Assembly: GCA_902591755.1 (NCBI GenBank)
Contig: CACJBX010000002.1
Span: forward strand, 62,001 to 126,000
Length of the DNA stretch: 64,000 bases
From: an uncultured Pelagibacteraceae bacterium
GTDB taxonomy: Bacteria; Pseudomonadota; Alphaproteobacteria; Pelagibacterales; Pelagibacteraceae
Direction of reading: 5' to 3'
Positions 50,564 to 61,408 of this stretch are shown here, piece after piece; within the stretch, counting starts at the first letter, position 1; every line of letters starts with the position of its first letter. The position numbers were made by a program, and so were the translations under genes. The notes under the pieces are model-generated. The model was not told the DNA's origin. It made no database searches and worked only from the letters and a program-made list of their open reading frames with translations.

Positions 50564-51846
50564 AGAAACAATATTTTTTAAATGCAAACATAGTTGATCC
50601 AGCTAATTCTATAGAAGAATTAGGGGGGTTAATTATTAATGAGAATGGAAAAATTGAGGCAATAGGAAAAAAAGTAAACAAAAATAATATTCCCTCACGT
50701 GAAAAATTCATAGATCTCAAAGAAAAATATATATTTCCCGGTTTAATCGATATGAGGGTTTTTGTTGGGGAGCCAGGCTTTGAGTATAAAGAGAATTTTA
50801 AAACATTAAGTAATGCCGCATTAGCAGGTGGAGTTACATCTGTTGTGACAATGCCAAACACTTCCCCTGTTATTGATAACGTTTCCATGGTTGATTTTTT
50901 AAAAAGGAGAGGAAGAGATAAATCAAAAATAAATATATATCCAACTGCTACCTTAACAAAAAATCTTGAAGGTAATAATATGAATGAGTTCGGCCTTTTA
51001 CAAAAAAAAGGAATAGTTGGTTTCACAGATGGAATAAAAACAATTCAAAACACAAGAGTAATGTCTAGAATTATGAAATCTGCTTACGATTTGGACTCTT
51101 TAATAATACAACATGCTGAAGATTTTGAATTAGCAAAAAACGGTCAGATTAATGATGGAATTATCGCAACCAAATTAGGTCTTCACGGAATACCAGATTA
51201 TGCAGAGAAAATAATTATTGAAAGAGACTTAAGTTTACTTCAGGATTATAATTGCAGATATCACATTTCACAAATATCTTCAGCAAAATCTTTGGATGTA
51301 ATTAAACGTAGTAAAGATAATATAAATTTTACAACAGGAGTATCTATTAACAATTTGTCACTCAACGAAAATGATATTGGAGATTTTAGAACCTTTTTAA
51401 AACTTTCTCCACCACTTCGAACAGAGGATGATAGACTTTCATTAATTAAAGGTATTAATCAAGATTTAATTGAAGTCATAGTTTCAGATCACAAACCTGA
51501 AGACGAAGAGTCAAAAAGATTAACGTTCTCACAAGCTGCAACTGGAGCATCAGGTATAGAAACTTTATTATCCCTTGCGTTAGAGTTATTTCACAATGAG
51601 TCTTTAAAACTTTCTAAAATAATTCAGTGTTTAACAAGTAATCCTGCAAAAATATTAAAGATAGATAAGGGAAGTTTATCTATAGGAAATGATGCTGACT
51701 TTTGTATAGTCGATTTATTTAAACCTTGGATAGTAAAAAAAGAAAATATGATCAGTAAATCTAAAAATACATGCATCGAGGATAAAAAACTTCAAGGTAA
51801 AGTGCTTAATACATATATTAAAGGCGTAGAACTATATAAATGTTAA
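50560..51846 (+). CDS. Dihydroorotase-like protein (PyrC'/PyrX-like, HxH motif absent)
   Basis: [63 protein letters not shown]; overlaps the pyrB stop. Confidence 0.88.
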   Translation: MKKQYFLNANIVDPANSIEELGGLIINENGKIEAIGKKVNKNNIPSREKFIDLKEKYIFPGLIDMRVFVGEPGFEYKENFKTLSNAALAGGVTSVVTMPNTSPVIDNVSMVDFLKRRGRDKSKINIYPTATLTKNLEGNNMNEFGLLQKKGIVGFTDGIKTIQNTRVMSRIMKSAYDLDSLIIQHAEDFELAKNGQINDGIIATKLGLHGIPDYAEKIIIERDLSLLQDYNCRYHISQISSAKSLDVIKRSKDNINFTTGVSINNLSLNENDIGDFRTFLKLSPPLRTEDDRLSLIKGINQDLIEVIVSDHKPEDEESKRLTFSQAATGASGIETLLSLALELFHNESLKLSKIIQCLTSNPAKILKIDKGSLSIGNDADFCIVDLFKPWIVKKENMISKSKNTCIEDKKLQGKVLNTYIKGVELYKC

Positions 51847-52427
51847 ATTTTGAATTATTTTTAATTATACTAGTAAGTTATTTATTTGGATCCATACCTT
51901 TTGGATTACTTTTAACTAAAATTTTTTTAAAAAAAGACATCCGTGAAATAGGATCTGGTAATATTGGTGCAACAAATGTATTAAGAGCTGGTAACAAAAT
52001 TTTAGGTTACTCAACTTTAGTTCTCGATATATTAAAAGCTGTTCTTCCAATTTTATATATAAAATTTTTCATGAACGATTATTTATATATATCTGCATTA
52101 TCAATTTTTATAGGACACGTCTTCCCTATTTGGTTAAAATTTAGAGGTGGTAAAGGCGTTGCATCTTATCTTGGAATTCTTTGTTGTTTAGATATTTTTA
52201 CTGCTTTAATCTTTGGGGTCGTTTGGATTTCTGTTTTTATACTCTTTAAATTTTCATCATTAAGCTCTTTGCTTGCAAGTTTAACAATTCCAATTTTCCA
52301 CTTTTTTTATAATTCTAATTCTGACTACTATTTTTACTTTATGATGTTCATTTTGATTTTTTTCACTCATAGAGAAAATATAAAACGCTTGAGAAATAAT
52401 ACAGAATCTAAATCAAAAATTTATTAA
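51840..52427 (+). CDS. plsY: Glycerol-3-phosphate acyltransferase PlsY
   Basis: SYLFGSIPFGLLLTKIFLKKDIREIGSGNIGATNVLRAGNK, GHVFPIWLKFRGGKGVASYLG. Confidence 0.95.
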   Translation: MLNFELFLIILVSYLFGSIPFGLLLTKIFLKKDIREIGSGNIGATNVLRAGNKILGYSTLVLDILKAVLPILYIKFFMNDYLYISALSIFIGHVFPIWLKFRGGKGVASYLGILCCLDIFTALIFGVVWISVFILFKFSSLSSLLASLTIPIFHFFYNSNSDYYFYFMMFILIFFTHRENIKRLRNNTESKSKIY

Positions 52428-52463
52428 TTTGACTATCAATCTTATTTATGATTTTTTGTTTAC

Positions 52464-55043
52464 ATGAATCTAGTAATTGTTGAAAGTCCAGCTAAAGCAA
52501 AAACAATAAATAAATATCTAGGAAATGATTATACAGTCCTCGCTAGTTATGGACATATCAGAGATCTTCCCTCTAAAAATGGCTCAGTAGATCCCGAAAA
52601 TGAATTTAAGATGATTTGGGAAATTGATAGTTTTTCTAAAAAATATTTAAAAGAAATTTCTGATGTAGCAAAAGATTCAAAAAAAATAATACTTGCTACA
52701 GACCCTGACAGAGAAGGTGAAGCAATTGCATGGCATGTTAAAGAATTTTTAAATGAAAAAAAATTACTTAAGGACAAAAAAATTGAAAGAGTTGTTTTTA
52801 ATGAAATAACTAAAAAAGCAGTTACAAATGGAATAGAAAATCCAAGAGAAATTGAATCTGATCTTGTAAATGCTTACATGGCAAGACGTGCCTTAGATTA
52901 TTTAGTAGGTTTTAATATTTCTCCCATACTTTGGACTAAACTCCCAGGGTCTAAATCAGCGGGTAGAGTACAATCTGTTGCTCTAAGACTTTTAACCGAA
53001 AGAGAGCATGAAATCGAAATTTTTAAACCTGAAGAATTTTGGTCTTTAAAAGTAAATTTTAAAACAAATGATGGAAATTTAATAACATCAAATATTTTTC
53101 AAATAGATAATAAAAAAATTGAAAAATTTAGTTTCAAAAATAAAAACGACATTAATCAAGCAATAGAAAAAATAAAAAAAGATAAATATAAAATTACAGA
53201 TATTACATCCAAAATATATTCTAGAAATCCTTCTGGACCTTTTACAACTTCAACATTACAACAGTCAGCATCAAGCAAGCTTGGTTTTGGTGCCTCCAGA
53301 ACAATGCAAATTGCTCAAAGACTGTATCAGGGTATTGAAATTGAAGGTGAAACTAAAGGATTAATCACTTACATGCGAACCGATGGTACCAATATATCTA
53401 AAGAAGCTTTGCCAGTTTTTAGAAACTTCATAAGTGATAACTTTGGTAACGAATATTTACCTGAACAACCAATTAATTACTCGGGTAAAAAGGCGAAAAA
53501 TGCGCAAGAGGCTCATGAGGCTATAAGACCAACAGAAATAAGTAATACGCCTGAAAAAATGAAAAAATATTTAAGCTCAGATCAAAATAAATTATATAAC
53601 TTGATTTGGTCAAGAGCTCTATCTTCACAAATGACACCAGCAAAATTTGATAGAAAAACAATTATTATTGAGTCAAATAACAATGAACATATCTTTAAGT
53701 CATCGGGTTCAACGATAGTGTTTGATGGTTTTATGAAGGTAATTAATTTAGATGATGACAACAACGATGAAAATATTTTACCCAAAGTAGAAAAAGGAGA
53801 AGTAAATATATCTGATTTTATAGATGAACAACATTTTACTCAACCACCCCCAAGATATTCTGAGGCCAGTTTAGTTAAAAAATTAGAAGAATTGGGTATT
53901 GGTCGTCCCTCTACTTACGCAAGTATTATTTCAGTAATTGCCAATAGAGGTTATGCAGATGTTGTAAATAAAAGATTTTTCCCAACTGATAGAGGAAAAC
54001 TTTTATCTGCATTTCTTGAAAAACTTTTTACAAAATATGTTGATTATGACTTTACTGCAAAATTAGAAGATCAATTAGATGACATAACTTCAGGAAAAGA
54101 AAATTGGCTAAGTGTATTAGATCAATTTTGGAAAGACTTTAATAAAAATGTTTCATCTGTAAAAGAAATTAGAACAAGAGAAGTTCTTGATATGTTAAAT
54201 GAAAGTTTGGGGGATCTAATATTTGAAAGAAATAATGATGGTAAAATTGATAGAAACTGCAAATTATACAACAAAACATGTGTTTCTGGTGAGGGTACAT
54301 TAAGTTTAAAAAATAGTTTTAGAGGTGGTGCATTTATTGGTTGTTCTAGCTATCCAGATTGCAAGTTTACAAGACCACTTTCTAAGATTAAGGCATCTCA
54401 ACAAATAAATTTAGCAGAACCTAAATTAATTGGTAAAAACGATAATGATAAAGAAATTTATTTAAAAAATGGAAGATTTGGTCCTTATTTACAATACGAA
54501 TTATTAGAAGATGAAATAGTAAAAACCAAAAAAAGAAAAGCAAAGAAAGAGGAAAATAATCTAAAAAATGTATCAATTCCTAAAGGCTTAGATATAGAAA
54601 ATATAGATCTAGAAAAAGCAAAATATCTATGCTCTCTACCTAAAATTTTAGGGACACACCCAGATATTGGCAAAGAAATTACAGTCAATGTTGGTAGATT
54701 TGGACCATACTTAAAGTGTGAAAACAAATCTGCAAGAATTGAAAGTGTAGACGAATTATTTTCAATTGGTTTAAACAGAGCCATAACTTTAATATCTGAA
54801 GCAAAACCTGGTAGAATGTCTTCATCAATGATTAAAGATTTAGGTGAACATCCTGAAGATAAAAAACCTGTAAGAGTTATGAAGGGTCAATATGGTCCTT
54901 ACATAAAGTATAAATCTCTGAATGCAACTATCCCTGAAGAAAAAGATCCAACAGAATTGACAATGGAGGAAGCTTTGATATTGATTGAGAAGCGGAAAGA
55001 ATACGATAAGACTAAAAAATCAAAAAAAAGAAAATCAAAATGA
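52464..55043 (+). CDS. topA: DNA topoisomerase I
   Basis: NLVIVESPAKAKTINKYLGNDYTVLASYGHIRDLPSKNGSVDP, ATDPDREGEAIAWHV, ITYMRTDGTNIS, lysine-rich C-terminus. Confidence 0.97.
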   Translation: MNLVIVESPAKAKTINKYLGNDYTVLASYGHIRDLPSKNGSVDPENEFKMIWEIDSFSKKYLKEISDVAKDSKKIILATDPDREGEAIAWHVKEFLNEKKLLKDKKIERVVFNEITKKAVTNGIENPREIESDLVNAYMARRALDYLVGFNISPILWTKLPGSKSAGRVQSVALRLLTEREHEIEIFKPEEFWSLKVNFKTNDGNLITSNIFQIDNKKIEKFSFKNKNDINQAIEKIKKDKYKITDITSKIYSRNPSGPFTTSTLQQSASSKLGFGASRTMQIAQRLYQGIEIEGETKGLITYMRTDGTNISKEALPVFRNFISDNFGNEYLPEQPINYSGKKAKNAQEAHEAIRPTEISNTPEKMKKYLSSDQNKLYNLIWSRALSSQMTPAKFDRKTIIIESNNNEHIFKSSGSTIVFDGFMKVINLDDDNNDENILPKVEKGEVNISDFIDEQHFTQPPPRYSEASLVKKLEELGIGRPSTYASIISVIANRGYADVVNKRFFPTDRGKLLSAFLEKLFTKYVDYDFTAKLEDQLDDITSGKENWLSVLDQFWKDFNKNVSSVKEIRTREVLDMLNESLGDLIFERNNDGKIDRNCKLYNKTCVSGEGTLSLKNSFRGGAFIGCSSYPDCKFTRPLSKIKASQQINLAEPKLIGKNDNDKEIYLKNGRFGPYLQYELLEDEIVKTKKRKAKKEENNLKNVSIPKGLDIENIDLEKAKYLCSLPKILGTHPDIGKEITVNVGRFGPYLKCENKSARIESVDELFSIGLNRAITLISEAKPGRMSSSMIKDLGEHPEDKKPVRVMKGQYGPYIKYKSLNATIPEEKDPTELTMEEALILIEKRKEYDKTKKSKKRKSK

Positions 55044-55501
55044 GTTACGAAGAAAAAATAAAAGAACTAAAAATAATTCTTCCTGAGGCGAAAGCACCCG
55101 TTGGAAATTATGTTGCAACAAAAGTTTCTGGAAAAATGTTATTTGTTTCTGGACAAATTTCTATTGATGAAACTGGTCAGTTAATAAAAGGGAAAGTTGG
55201 GAAAGATTTAGATACAGAGGCTGGTTATAATGCTGCCAAAAGATGTGCGTTAAGTATTATTGCGCAAGTAAAGAAAGCTTGTAATAATGATTTATCAAAA
55301 GTTAAATCGTGTGTAAAATTAACAGGATTTGTTAATTCAACAGATGAATTTATAGATCAACCTAAAGTATTAAATGGTGCATCAGATCTAATAGCTTCAG
55401 TTTTTGGAGACGCTGGGATGCATACTAGGGCTGCCGTAAGTACAAATAGTTTGCCGTTAGGTGTTTCTGTGGAAGTAGATGCAATATTTGAGTTAAAATA
55501 A
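55040..55501 (+). CDS. RidA/YjgF family protein
   Basis: APVGNYVATKVSGKMLFVSGQISIDETGQLIKGKVGKDLDTEAGYNAAKRCALSIIAQVK; SVEVDAIFEL. Confidence 0.9.
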   Translation: MSYEEKIKELKIILPEAKAPVGNYVATKVSGKMLFVSGQISIDETGQLIKGKVGKDLDTEAGYNAAKRCALSIIAQVKKACNNDLSKVKSCVKLTGFVNSTDEFIDQPKVLNGASDLIASVFGDAGMHTRAAVSTNSLPLGVSVEVDAIFELK

Positions 55502-55504
55502 ATT

Positions 55505-56803
55505 TTATTTTCCAACACTAAAGTACTTAAAACCTTGTTCCTTCATTTTTGAGGAAGAATACAAATTTCTCATATCAAAAATAATAAACTTTTTTCCTTT
55601 AGCTAAGTTTTTAAAATTTATTGATTTAAAGTCATTCCATTCTGTGTGTAGAATAACTAGATCTGAATTTTGGATAGCATCTTTAATTGATGTTTTGTTA
55701 GTAACATTTTTTAGTTTTGAAAATTCATTTTTGTAACCTGTTGGATCAAAATATTTTATTATTGCTCCTTTTTTTGATAACCACGGTATCATTTTGAGAC
55801 TTGAGGAATCTCTCATATCATCAGTGTTTGCTTTAAATGTTACACCTAAAAAAGCTATCTTTTTATTCTTTACTTTTTTATTTAACATTTGATAAATTCG
55901 ATCTAATAAAATTTTAGATCTATTGTCATTCGATTTAATTACAGATTTTACCACTGATAGGTTCGTTTTAAATTTGTCAGCAGTTGAAATGATTGCTTTT
56001 GTGTCTTTTGGAAAACAAGATCCGCCGTAGGCAGGGCCTGCTCTGAGAAATCTGCTACCTATTCTTTTATCTAAACCCATTCCTATTGATATATCTTCCA
56101 CATTAATCCCAGTTTTTTCGCATAAATTTGCTATTTCATTAATGAAAGTTATTTTGGTAGCTAAGAAAGCGTTAGAGGCGTATTTGATTAATTCTGCTGC
56201 TCTTCTAGATGTTTGTAAATATGAAGCCCCTTTAGAAATAAGTGGGCTATAAAGATTTTTCATAATTTTACCAGCTTTTTTGTCATTCGTCCCAATTACC
56301 ACTCTATCAGGATAAGAAAAATCTCTTATCGCCTCACCTTCTCTCAAAAATTCTGGATTAGAGACTACCGAAAATTTTTTTTTACTGTTTTTTCTAGATA
56401 AAATTTTTTCAATCTCATCGCCTGTAGTTACAGGAACTGTTGATTTTGTTATGATAATTTTGAAACTATTAATTGAGGAACTTATCTCCTTAGTAACATT
56501 ATAAATTTGACTTAAATCTGCTGAACTTCCCCCTTTTTTTGTAGGTGTTCCAACACAAATAAAAATTATTTCAGATTCTTTTACAGATTTTTTTAAATCT
56601 GTTGAAAAATTTAATCTTTTATTTCTAAAATTTTTAATTACTAACTCTGAAAGTCCAGGCTCGTAAATTGGAACTTTTCCTTTTTTAAGAGAATTAATCT
56701 TATTTAAATCTTTATCTACGCAAATTACTTCATTACCTAAATCTGCAAAACATACACCACTAACTAATCCTACGTAGCCAGTTCCTATCATACATAACTT
56801 CAT
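55505..56803 (-). CDS. UDP-glucose/nucleotide-sugar 6-dehydrogenase
   Basis: MKLCMIGTGYVGLVSGVCFADLGNEVICVDKD, NPEFLREGEAIRDFSYPDRVVIG, GPAYGGSCFPKDTKAI. Internal Met preferred over the track start. Confidence 0.94.
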   Translation of the reverse strand: MKLCMIGTGYVGLVSGVCFADLGNEVICVDKDLNKINSLKKGKVPIYEPGLSELVIKNFRNKRLNFSTDLKKSVKESEIIFICVGTPTKKGGSSADLSQIYNVTKEISSSINSFKIIITKSTVPVTTGDEIEKILSRKNSKKKFSVVSNPEFLREGEAIRDFSYPDRVVIGTNDKKAGKIMKNLYSPLISKGASYLQTSRRAAELIKYASNAFLATKITFINEIANLCEKTGINVEDISIGMGLDKRIGSRFLRAGPAYGGSCFPKDTKAIISTADKFKTNLSVVKSVIKSNDNRSKILLDRIYQMLNKKVKNKKIAFLGVTFKANTDDMRDSSSLKMIPWLSKKGAIIKYFDPTGYKNEFSKLKNVTNKTSIKDAIQNSDLVILHTEWNDFKSINFKNLAKGKKFIIFDMRNLYSSSKMKEQGFKYFSVGK

Positions 56804-57615
56804 GATTTGGCTATCTCCAAAGTAGATTTTATATAACCATTCATACTTCCACAATCTAAGTATTTGCCTGAAAAATTATGAGCAATAAACTTATTGTTAT
56901 CATAAATCAAAGATTGAATTGCATCCGTAATATGAATTTCTCCACCTTTACCTGGTTTTTGTTTTGATAATTTAGAAAATATTTTGTTAGGTAAAATATA
57001 CCTTCCAATTACCGCTTTGTTTGATGGGGCAGTTGCAATAGACGGTTTTTCAACAACATCTTTAATCAAATAATTATTCCTATCTAGTTTTTTGTTTAAT
57101 CTAAATATGCCCCATCTTGAAACTGTTTTTTTATTCACATTCATACTCGCCATAACAGAAGATTTGTAGCGTCTGTGAATTTTTATCATAGATTTAGAGC
57201 AATTCTTTTTAATTATTAGATCGTCAGGTAAAAGCATTAAAAAAAATTTGTCTTTAATATATTTTTTTGTCTTCAAAACTGCGTCGCCAGTACCAAGAGG
57301 TTTATTTTGATATACAAATTTAATCATTTTTTTATATTTCAAGATTTGTTTATATTCTTTAATAATTCTTGGATCCTTTTTTTTGTTTATAATTTTCTTA
57401 TAAAAATTGTCATTATAAAAATAATTTTTTATCATTTGTTTTTTTTTTGAAATAATAAATACAACTTCTTTAATTCCTGCTTCAATACATTCGTCCAAAA
57501 TATATTGTATTCCAGGTTTCCCATTGATAGGTAATAATTCTTTCGCAAAAACGCTAGTTAAAGGTAAAAGTCTTGTGCCCAAACCAGCCAAAGGTATTAT
57601 TGCTTGTTTAATCAT
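56800..57615 (-). CDS. galU: UTP-glucose-1-phosphate uridylyltransferase
   Basis: AIIPLAGLGTRLLPLTSVFAKELLPINGKPGIQYILDECIEAGIKEVVFI, NKPLGTGDAVL, KGGEIHITDAIQ. Confidence 0.93.
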   Translation of the reverse strand: MIKQAIIPLAGLGTRLLPLTSVFAKELLPINGKPGIQYILDECIEAGIKEVVFIISKKKQMIKNYFYNDNFYKKIINKKKDPRIIKEYKQILKYKKMIKFVYQNKPLGTGDAVLKTKKYIKDKFFLMLLPDDLIIKKNCSKSMIKIHRRYKSSVMASMNVNKKTVSRWGIFRLNKKLDRNNYLIKDVVEKPSIATAPSNKAVIGRYILPNKIFSKLSKQKPGKGGEIHITDAIQSLIYDNNKFIAHNFSGKYLDCGSMNGYIKSTLEIAKS

Positions 57616-57644
57616 AAAATCTTATACTAACTCAATTACCATAA

Positions 57645-58445
57645 ATGATTATTTTTAAAAGTATTAATAAACTTAATAAAGAAGTTAATTTTAAGGCAGG
57701 TATAGGATTTGTCCCAACAATGGGCAGTTTGCATAAAGGGCATATTAGTTTAGTGAAAAATTGCCAAAAAACTTGCGATAAAACCCTAGTAAGTATATTC
57801 ATTAATCCATCACAATTTAATCGAAAGACTGATTATAAAAATTATCCAAGAACATTAGATAGAGATATTAAGATATTAAAGAAACTTAAAGTAGACTATG
57901 TTCTGGTACCAAACATAAAAGAAATCTACTCAAGAAATACTCCAAGAAAAATTAGTATTGATAAAAAATACAAGGTATTATGCGGTAAATATCGACCAGG
58001 ACATTTTGAAGGAGTTTTGGCTGTTATAAATAAATTTTTAAAAGATCTTAAGGTTAAAAAAATGTTTCTAGGAGAAAAAGATTTTCAACAATATTTCTTG
58101 ATCAAAAATTTCGTAAAAAAAAGATTTAAAACAAAGGTTGTGTTATGTAAAACTATTAGAATGAATAGTTCACTACCCTACTCATCCAGAAATAAATTAC
58201 TTGATAACAAAAGTATTAGAATAGCGCAAAAGTTTACAAAAAAAATAATTGATGTTTTCAAAAATATAAAAAAAGATACAAAAAAAACTTATTTACTTCA
58301 AAGTATTAAAAGCAACAGTAATATTAAAATTGAATATTTAGAATTGAGAAATAAAGATAATCTTAGTCCAATTTTTAACAAAAAAAATTTAAAACTTTTT
58401 GTATGTTTTTATATTAAGAAAGTTAGATTAATTGATAATTTTTAG
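57645..58445 (+). CDS. panC: Pantothenate synthetase
   Basis: GFVPTMGSLHKGHISLVKNCQKTCDKTLVSIFINPSQFN, YPRTLDRDIKILK, GKYRPGHFEGVLAVINKFL, LGEKDFQQY, SSRNKLL. Confidence 0.93.
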   Translation: MIIFKSINKLNKEVNFKAGIGFVPTMGSLHKGHISLVKNCQKTCDKTLVSIFINPSQFNRKTDYKNYPRTLDRDIKILKKLKVDYVLVPNIKEIYSRNTPRKISIDKKYKVLCGKYRPGHFEGVLAVINKFLKDLKVKKMFLGEKDFQQYFLIKNFVKKRFKTKVVLCKTIRMNSSLPYSSRNKLLDNKSIRIAQKFTKKIIDVFKNIKKDTKKTYLLQSIKSNSNIKIEYLELRNKDNLSPIFNKKNLKLFVCFYIKKVRLIDNF

Positions 58446-59821
58446 CCGTAAAAGAAATATGCACCAATACCTAAAAAAGACAAAAAACCAATTACATCTG
58501 TGACAGTAGTTACAAACACGCTTGATGCTATAGCTGGGTCAATATTAAGTTTTTTTAATGTCACCGGAATCAAAATGCCAAATAGGCCAGCAACAATCAT
58601 ATTTAATATCATCGAGATAGAGATGATTATTGATAAAACATAATCTTTAAACCATAGTTGAACTATTAAAGCACTTATTATTGCAAAAATAATTCCATTT
58701 AGAACTCCAATATTAAATTCTTTTAAAACAATTTTTAAAAAGTTGCTATTTGTTAAATCATTAGTAGCTATACCACGAATAGTTACAGCCAGCGTTTGCA
58801 TTCCAGCATTACCACCCATTGAAGCTACTATTGGCATTAAAAAGGCTAGAGCAACCATTTGTTCAATAGTTGCACCAAATTTACTTATAACCCAGGTTGC
58901 TAAAAAGGCTGTAAAAAGATTTAGTAAGAGCCAATTAAATCGTCTTTGTGTTTTTTTAATCACTCCATCAGTAATTTCTTCATCACCAACACCAGCTAGT
59001 CTTAAAGTATCTTCCTCTGCCTCTTCTTTAAGAACAGTTAATATGTCGTCACTAGTAATCATACCAACCAATTTTTTTGTTTTATCAATTACAGCTGCTG
59101 AATTAAGGTTGTAATTTTCGAAAAGTCTTCCAACTTCTTCTCTGTCCATGTCAACTGGAATAGTAACTTGGGACTCCAGCATAATTTCAACCATTTTAGT
59201 TTCACGAGGTGTTCTTAATACTTTTGATGAAGGGACAGTTCCAAGAGGTTTAAATTCATTATCGATAATATAAATTTCTAAAAATTGTTCAGGGAGATCT
59301 TTATTTTCTCTTAAATAATCAATTGTTTGTCCAACAGACCAATTGCTTGGAATAGCAGTAAATTCTCTCTGCATAATACGTGCTGCAGAGTCTTCAGGAT
59401 AACTTAAACTTTCTAATAAGGCAAATCTATCTTTAGGAGGTAAAGAACTTAAAATTTCATTTTTACTTTTTTCTTCAATATTTTCCAATATCTTTATAGC
59501 GTCATCAGATTCTAAGTTTTTTAGAATAAATATTATAGAAGCGGTAGAAAGTAATTTTATAATTTCAGATTGAATGTTTTCATTTAATTCAACGAATAAT
59601 TCTGGATCTAATTTAAAATTATTTAACTTAATAAGATTTTCTCTATCGTCTTGGCTTAGGTGTTCAATAATATCTGCTGCATCAGCAGGGTGCATCTCTC
59701 TAAAGGAATTAGTAATAAAATTTACATCGTTTTTTTGAATTTTTTCTTCAATTACTTTGATATATTCTTTATTGAATTCAAAGTTTACTTTTTTATCGAT
59801 TTTTTTTTTCAAATTGCTCAT
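58442..59821 (-). CDS. mgtE: Magnesium transporter MgtE
   Basis: MHPADAADIIEHLSQDDRENLIKL, CBS domains, PIVASMGGNAGMQTLAVTIRGIA, FVTTVTDVIGFLSFLGIGAYF. Confidence 0.95.
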   Translation of the reverse strand: MSNLKKKIDKKVNFEFNKEYIKVIEEKIQKNDVNFITNSFREMHPADAADIIEHLSQDDRENLIKLNNFKLDPELFVELNENIQSEIIKLLSTASIIFILKNLESDDAIKILENIEEKSKNEILSSLPPKDRFALLESLSYPEDSAARIMQREFTAIPSNWSVGQTIDYLRENKDLPEQFLEIYIIDNEFKPLGTVPSSKVLRTPRETKMVEIMLESQVTIPVDMDREEVGRLFENYNLNSAAVIDKTKKLVGMITSDDILTVLKEEAEEDTLRLAGVGDEEITDGVIKKTQRRFNWLLLNLFTAFLATWVISKFGATIEQMVALAFLMPIVASMGGNAGMQTLAVTIRGIATNDLTNSNFLKIVLKEFNIGVLNGIIFAIISALIVQLWFKDYVLSIIISISMILNMIVAGLFGILIPVTLKKLNIDPAIASSVFVTTVTDVIGFLSFLGIGAYFFYG

Positions 59822-59888
59822 TTTAAATCCTATAAAAATTATTAGAACTATTAATACAAATTAAATATAATACAATTTTAAAATTCTT

Positions 59889-60503
59889 ATGGAGATCAAA
59901 ATATCAAAAAAACCAGTAAAATATGAAGAAGCTATTGAATATCTCGATGAAAGGGTTAGTCAAGTTTCTCAGAATAGAAATGAGGAATTAATTTGGTTTT
60001 TAGAACACAAATCTGTTTATACATGTGGTGTAAACTTTAACCAAAAAGATGTTTTAGATAAAAATATAAAAATAGTTAAAACTAATAGAGGCGGGAAAAT
60101 AACATGGCACGGACCAGGACAATTAATTTGCTACTTTGTAATAGACATCTCTAGGAGAAAAAAAGACATAAGAAAATTTATAACAGTAATTGAAAATTCT
60201 ATTATTGAAACTTTAAAAGATTTTAAGATAAGCTCTTTCAGTGATAGAAAAAATATAGGTATTTGGGTTTTAGAAAAAAAAGAGGAAAAAAAAATTGCAG
60301 CAATTGGTTTTCGTGTAAAAAAATGGATTGCATTTCATGGATTTTCTTTAAACCTATCTAATAATTTGGATAATTATAAAAAAATAATTCCATGTGGCAT
60401 TTCTGATAAAGGTATTTCCAAGATTTATAATTTTAAAAAAATCTCAAAAGATAAAATAATTAATAGACTTAAGATAAATCTTATTAAAAATTTAGAATAT
60501 TAA
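59889..60503 (+). CDS. lipB: Octanoyltransferase (lipoyl protein ligase B)
   Basis: NRGGKITWHGPGQLICYFVIDISRRKKDIRKFI, IGFRVKKWIAFHGFSLNLSNNLDNYKKIIPCGI. Confidence 0.94.
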   Translation: MEIKISKKPVKYEEAIEYLDERVSQVSQNRNEELIWFLEHKSVYTCGVNFNQKDVLDKNIKIVKTNRGGKITWHGPGQLICYFVIDISRRKKDIRKFITVIENSIIETLKDFKISSFSDRKNIGIWVLEKKEEKKIAAIGFRVKKWIAFHGFSLNLSNNLDNYKKIIPCGISDKGISKIYNFKKISKDKIINRLKINLIKNLEY

Positions 60504-61401
60504 GTTTTTTTCTATTTAAGTACTTGCTAAATGCAGCAGGTGGATTTGCTTTATAAAAGAATTTTTTATTATTAATATAAAATTTCAAAGAATAAGCATG
60601 CAACATAAGATCTTTGTCACTTTTATTTTTTTTATTTGATAAAATGTATTTTTTATCTCCAACAATTGGATTATCAATTAAAGCTAGCTGTTTTCTTAAC
60701 TGGTGCTTTCTTCCTGTTACTGGTTTAAGCTCAAGGAATGAAGTTGTATCTGTTTCAGAAAGAACTTTATAATAAGTTATCGCTTTCTCAATTTTCTTTT
60801 TATCATTTTCAAATGTTATTAGTTCATTTTTTAATTCGCCCTTTTTTTTACTTATGTGACCGTGACATATAGCTAAATAAGTTTTGTGAATTTTTCTTAG
60901 TCTAAATAAGGTCGTTAATAATCTTGCTGAATTATGATTTTTGGAAATTATCATTATACCAGATGTTTCTTTATCTAATCTATGTACTGGAAATGGTTTT
61001 GTATCCTTAAAAAACTCACTAGATGCAAGTATATCAATTAGATTCTTTTTTGATTTTGTTCCACCTTGAACTGGTACACCTGGACTTTTGTCTATTACGA
61101 TAAAGTCATCATTATTTTCCAATATTCTGTTCTCATGAACTTTTAAAAGTTCAGAAGATGGGGAAAATTTTTTGTTTGTTTCCTTATTTTTATTAACTTC
61201 AAAGGTAAAATTAAAAAACTTAATTTTATCTCCAGTTTTTAATTTATAAGAACTATTTACTTTTTTAATATTAACCTTAATTTTACCTTTTCTTAGGGAT
61301 TTTTCGATTAATGATTGTGGTAAAGAAGCTACGTTATTTCTTATCCATCTATCTATACGCATTCCTGAATAAATTTCCTTAATAGTGTAGGACTTATTCA
61401 T
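60484..61401 (-). CDS. RluC/RluA-family pseudouridine synthase
   Basis: S4-like N-terminus; DDFIVIDKSPGVPVQGGTKSKKNL, PFPVHRLDKETSGIMIISKNHNSARLLTTLF, PVTGRKHQLRKQLALIDNPIVGDKKY. Confidence 0.92.
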   Translation of the reverse strand: MNKSYTIKEIYSGMRIDRWIRNNVASLPQSLIEKSLRKGKIKVNIKKVNSSYKLKTGDKIKFFNFTFEVNKNKETNKKFSPSSELLKVHENRILENNDDFIVIDKSPGVPVQGGTKSKKNLIDILASSEFFKDTKPFPVHRLDKETSGIMIISKNHNSARLLTTLFRLRKIHKTYLAICHGHISKKKGELKNELITFENDKKKIEKAITYYKVLSETDTTSFLELKPVTGRKHQLRKQLALIDNPIVGDKKYILSNKKNKSDKDLMLHAYSLKFYINNKKFFYKANPPAAFSKYLNRKKLNILNF

Positions 61402-61408
61402 TATTTAA

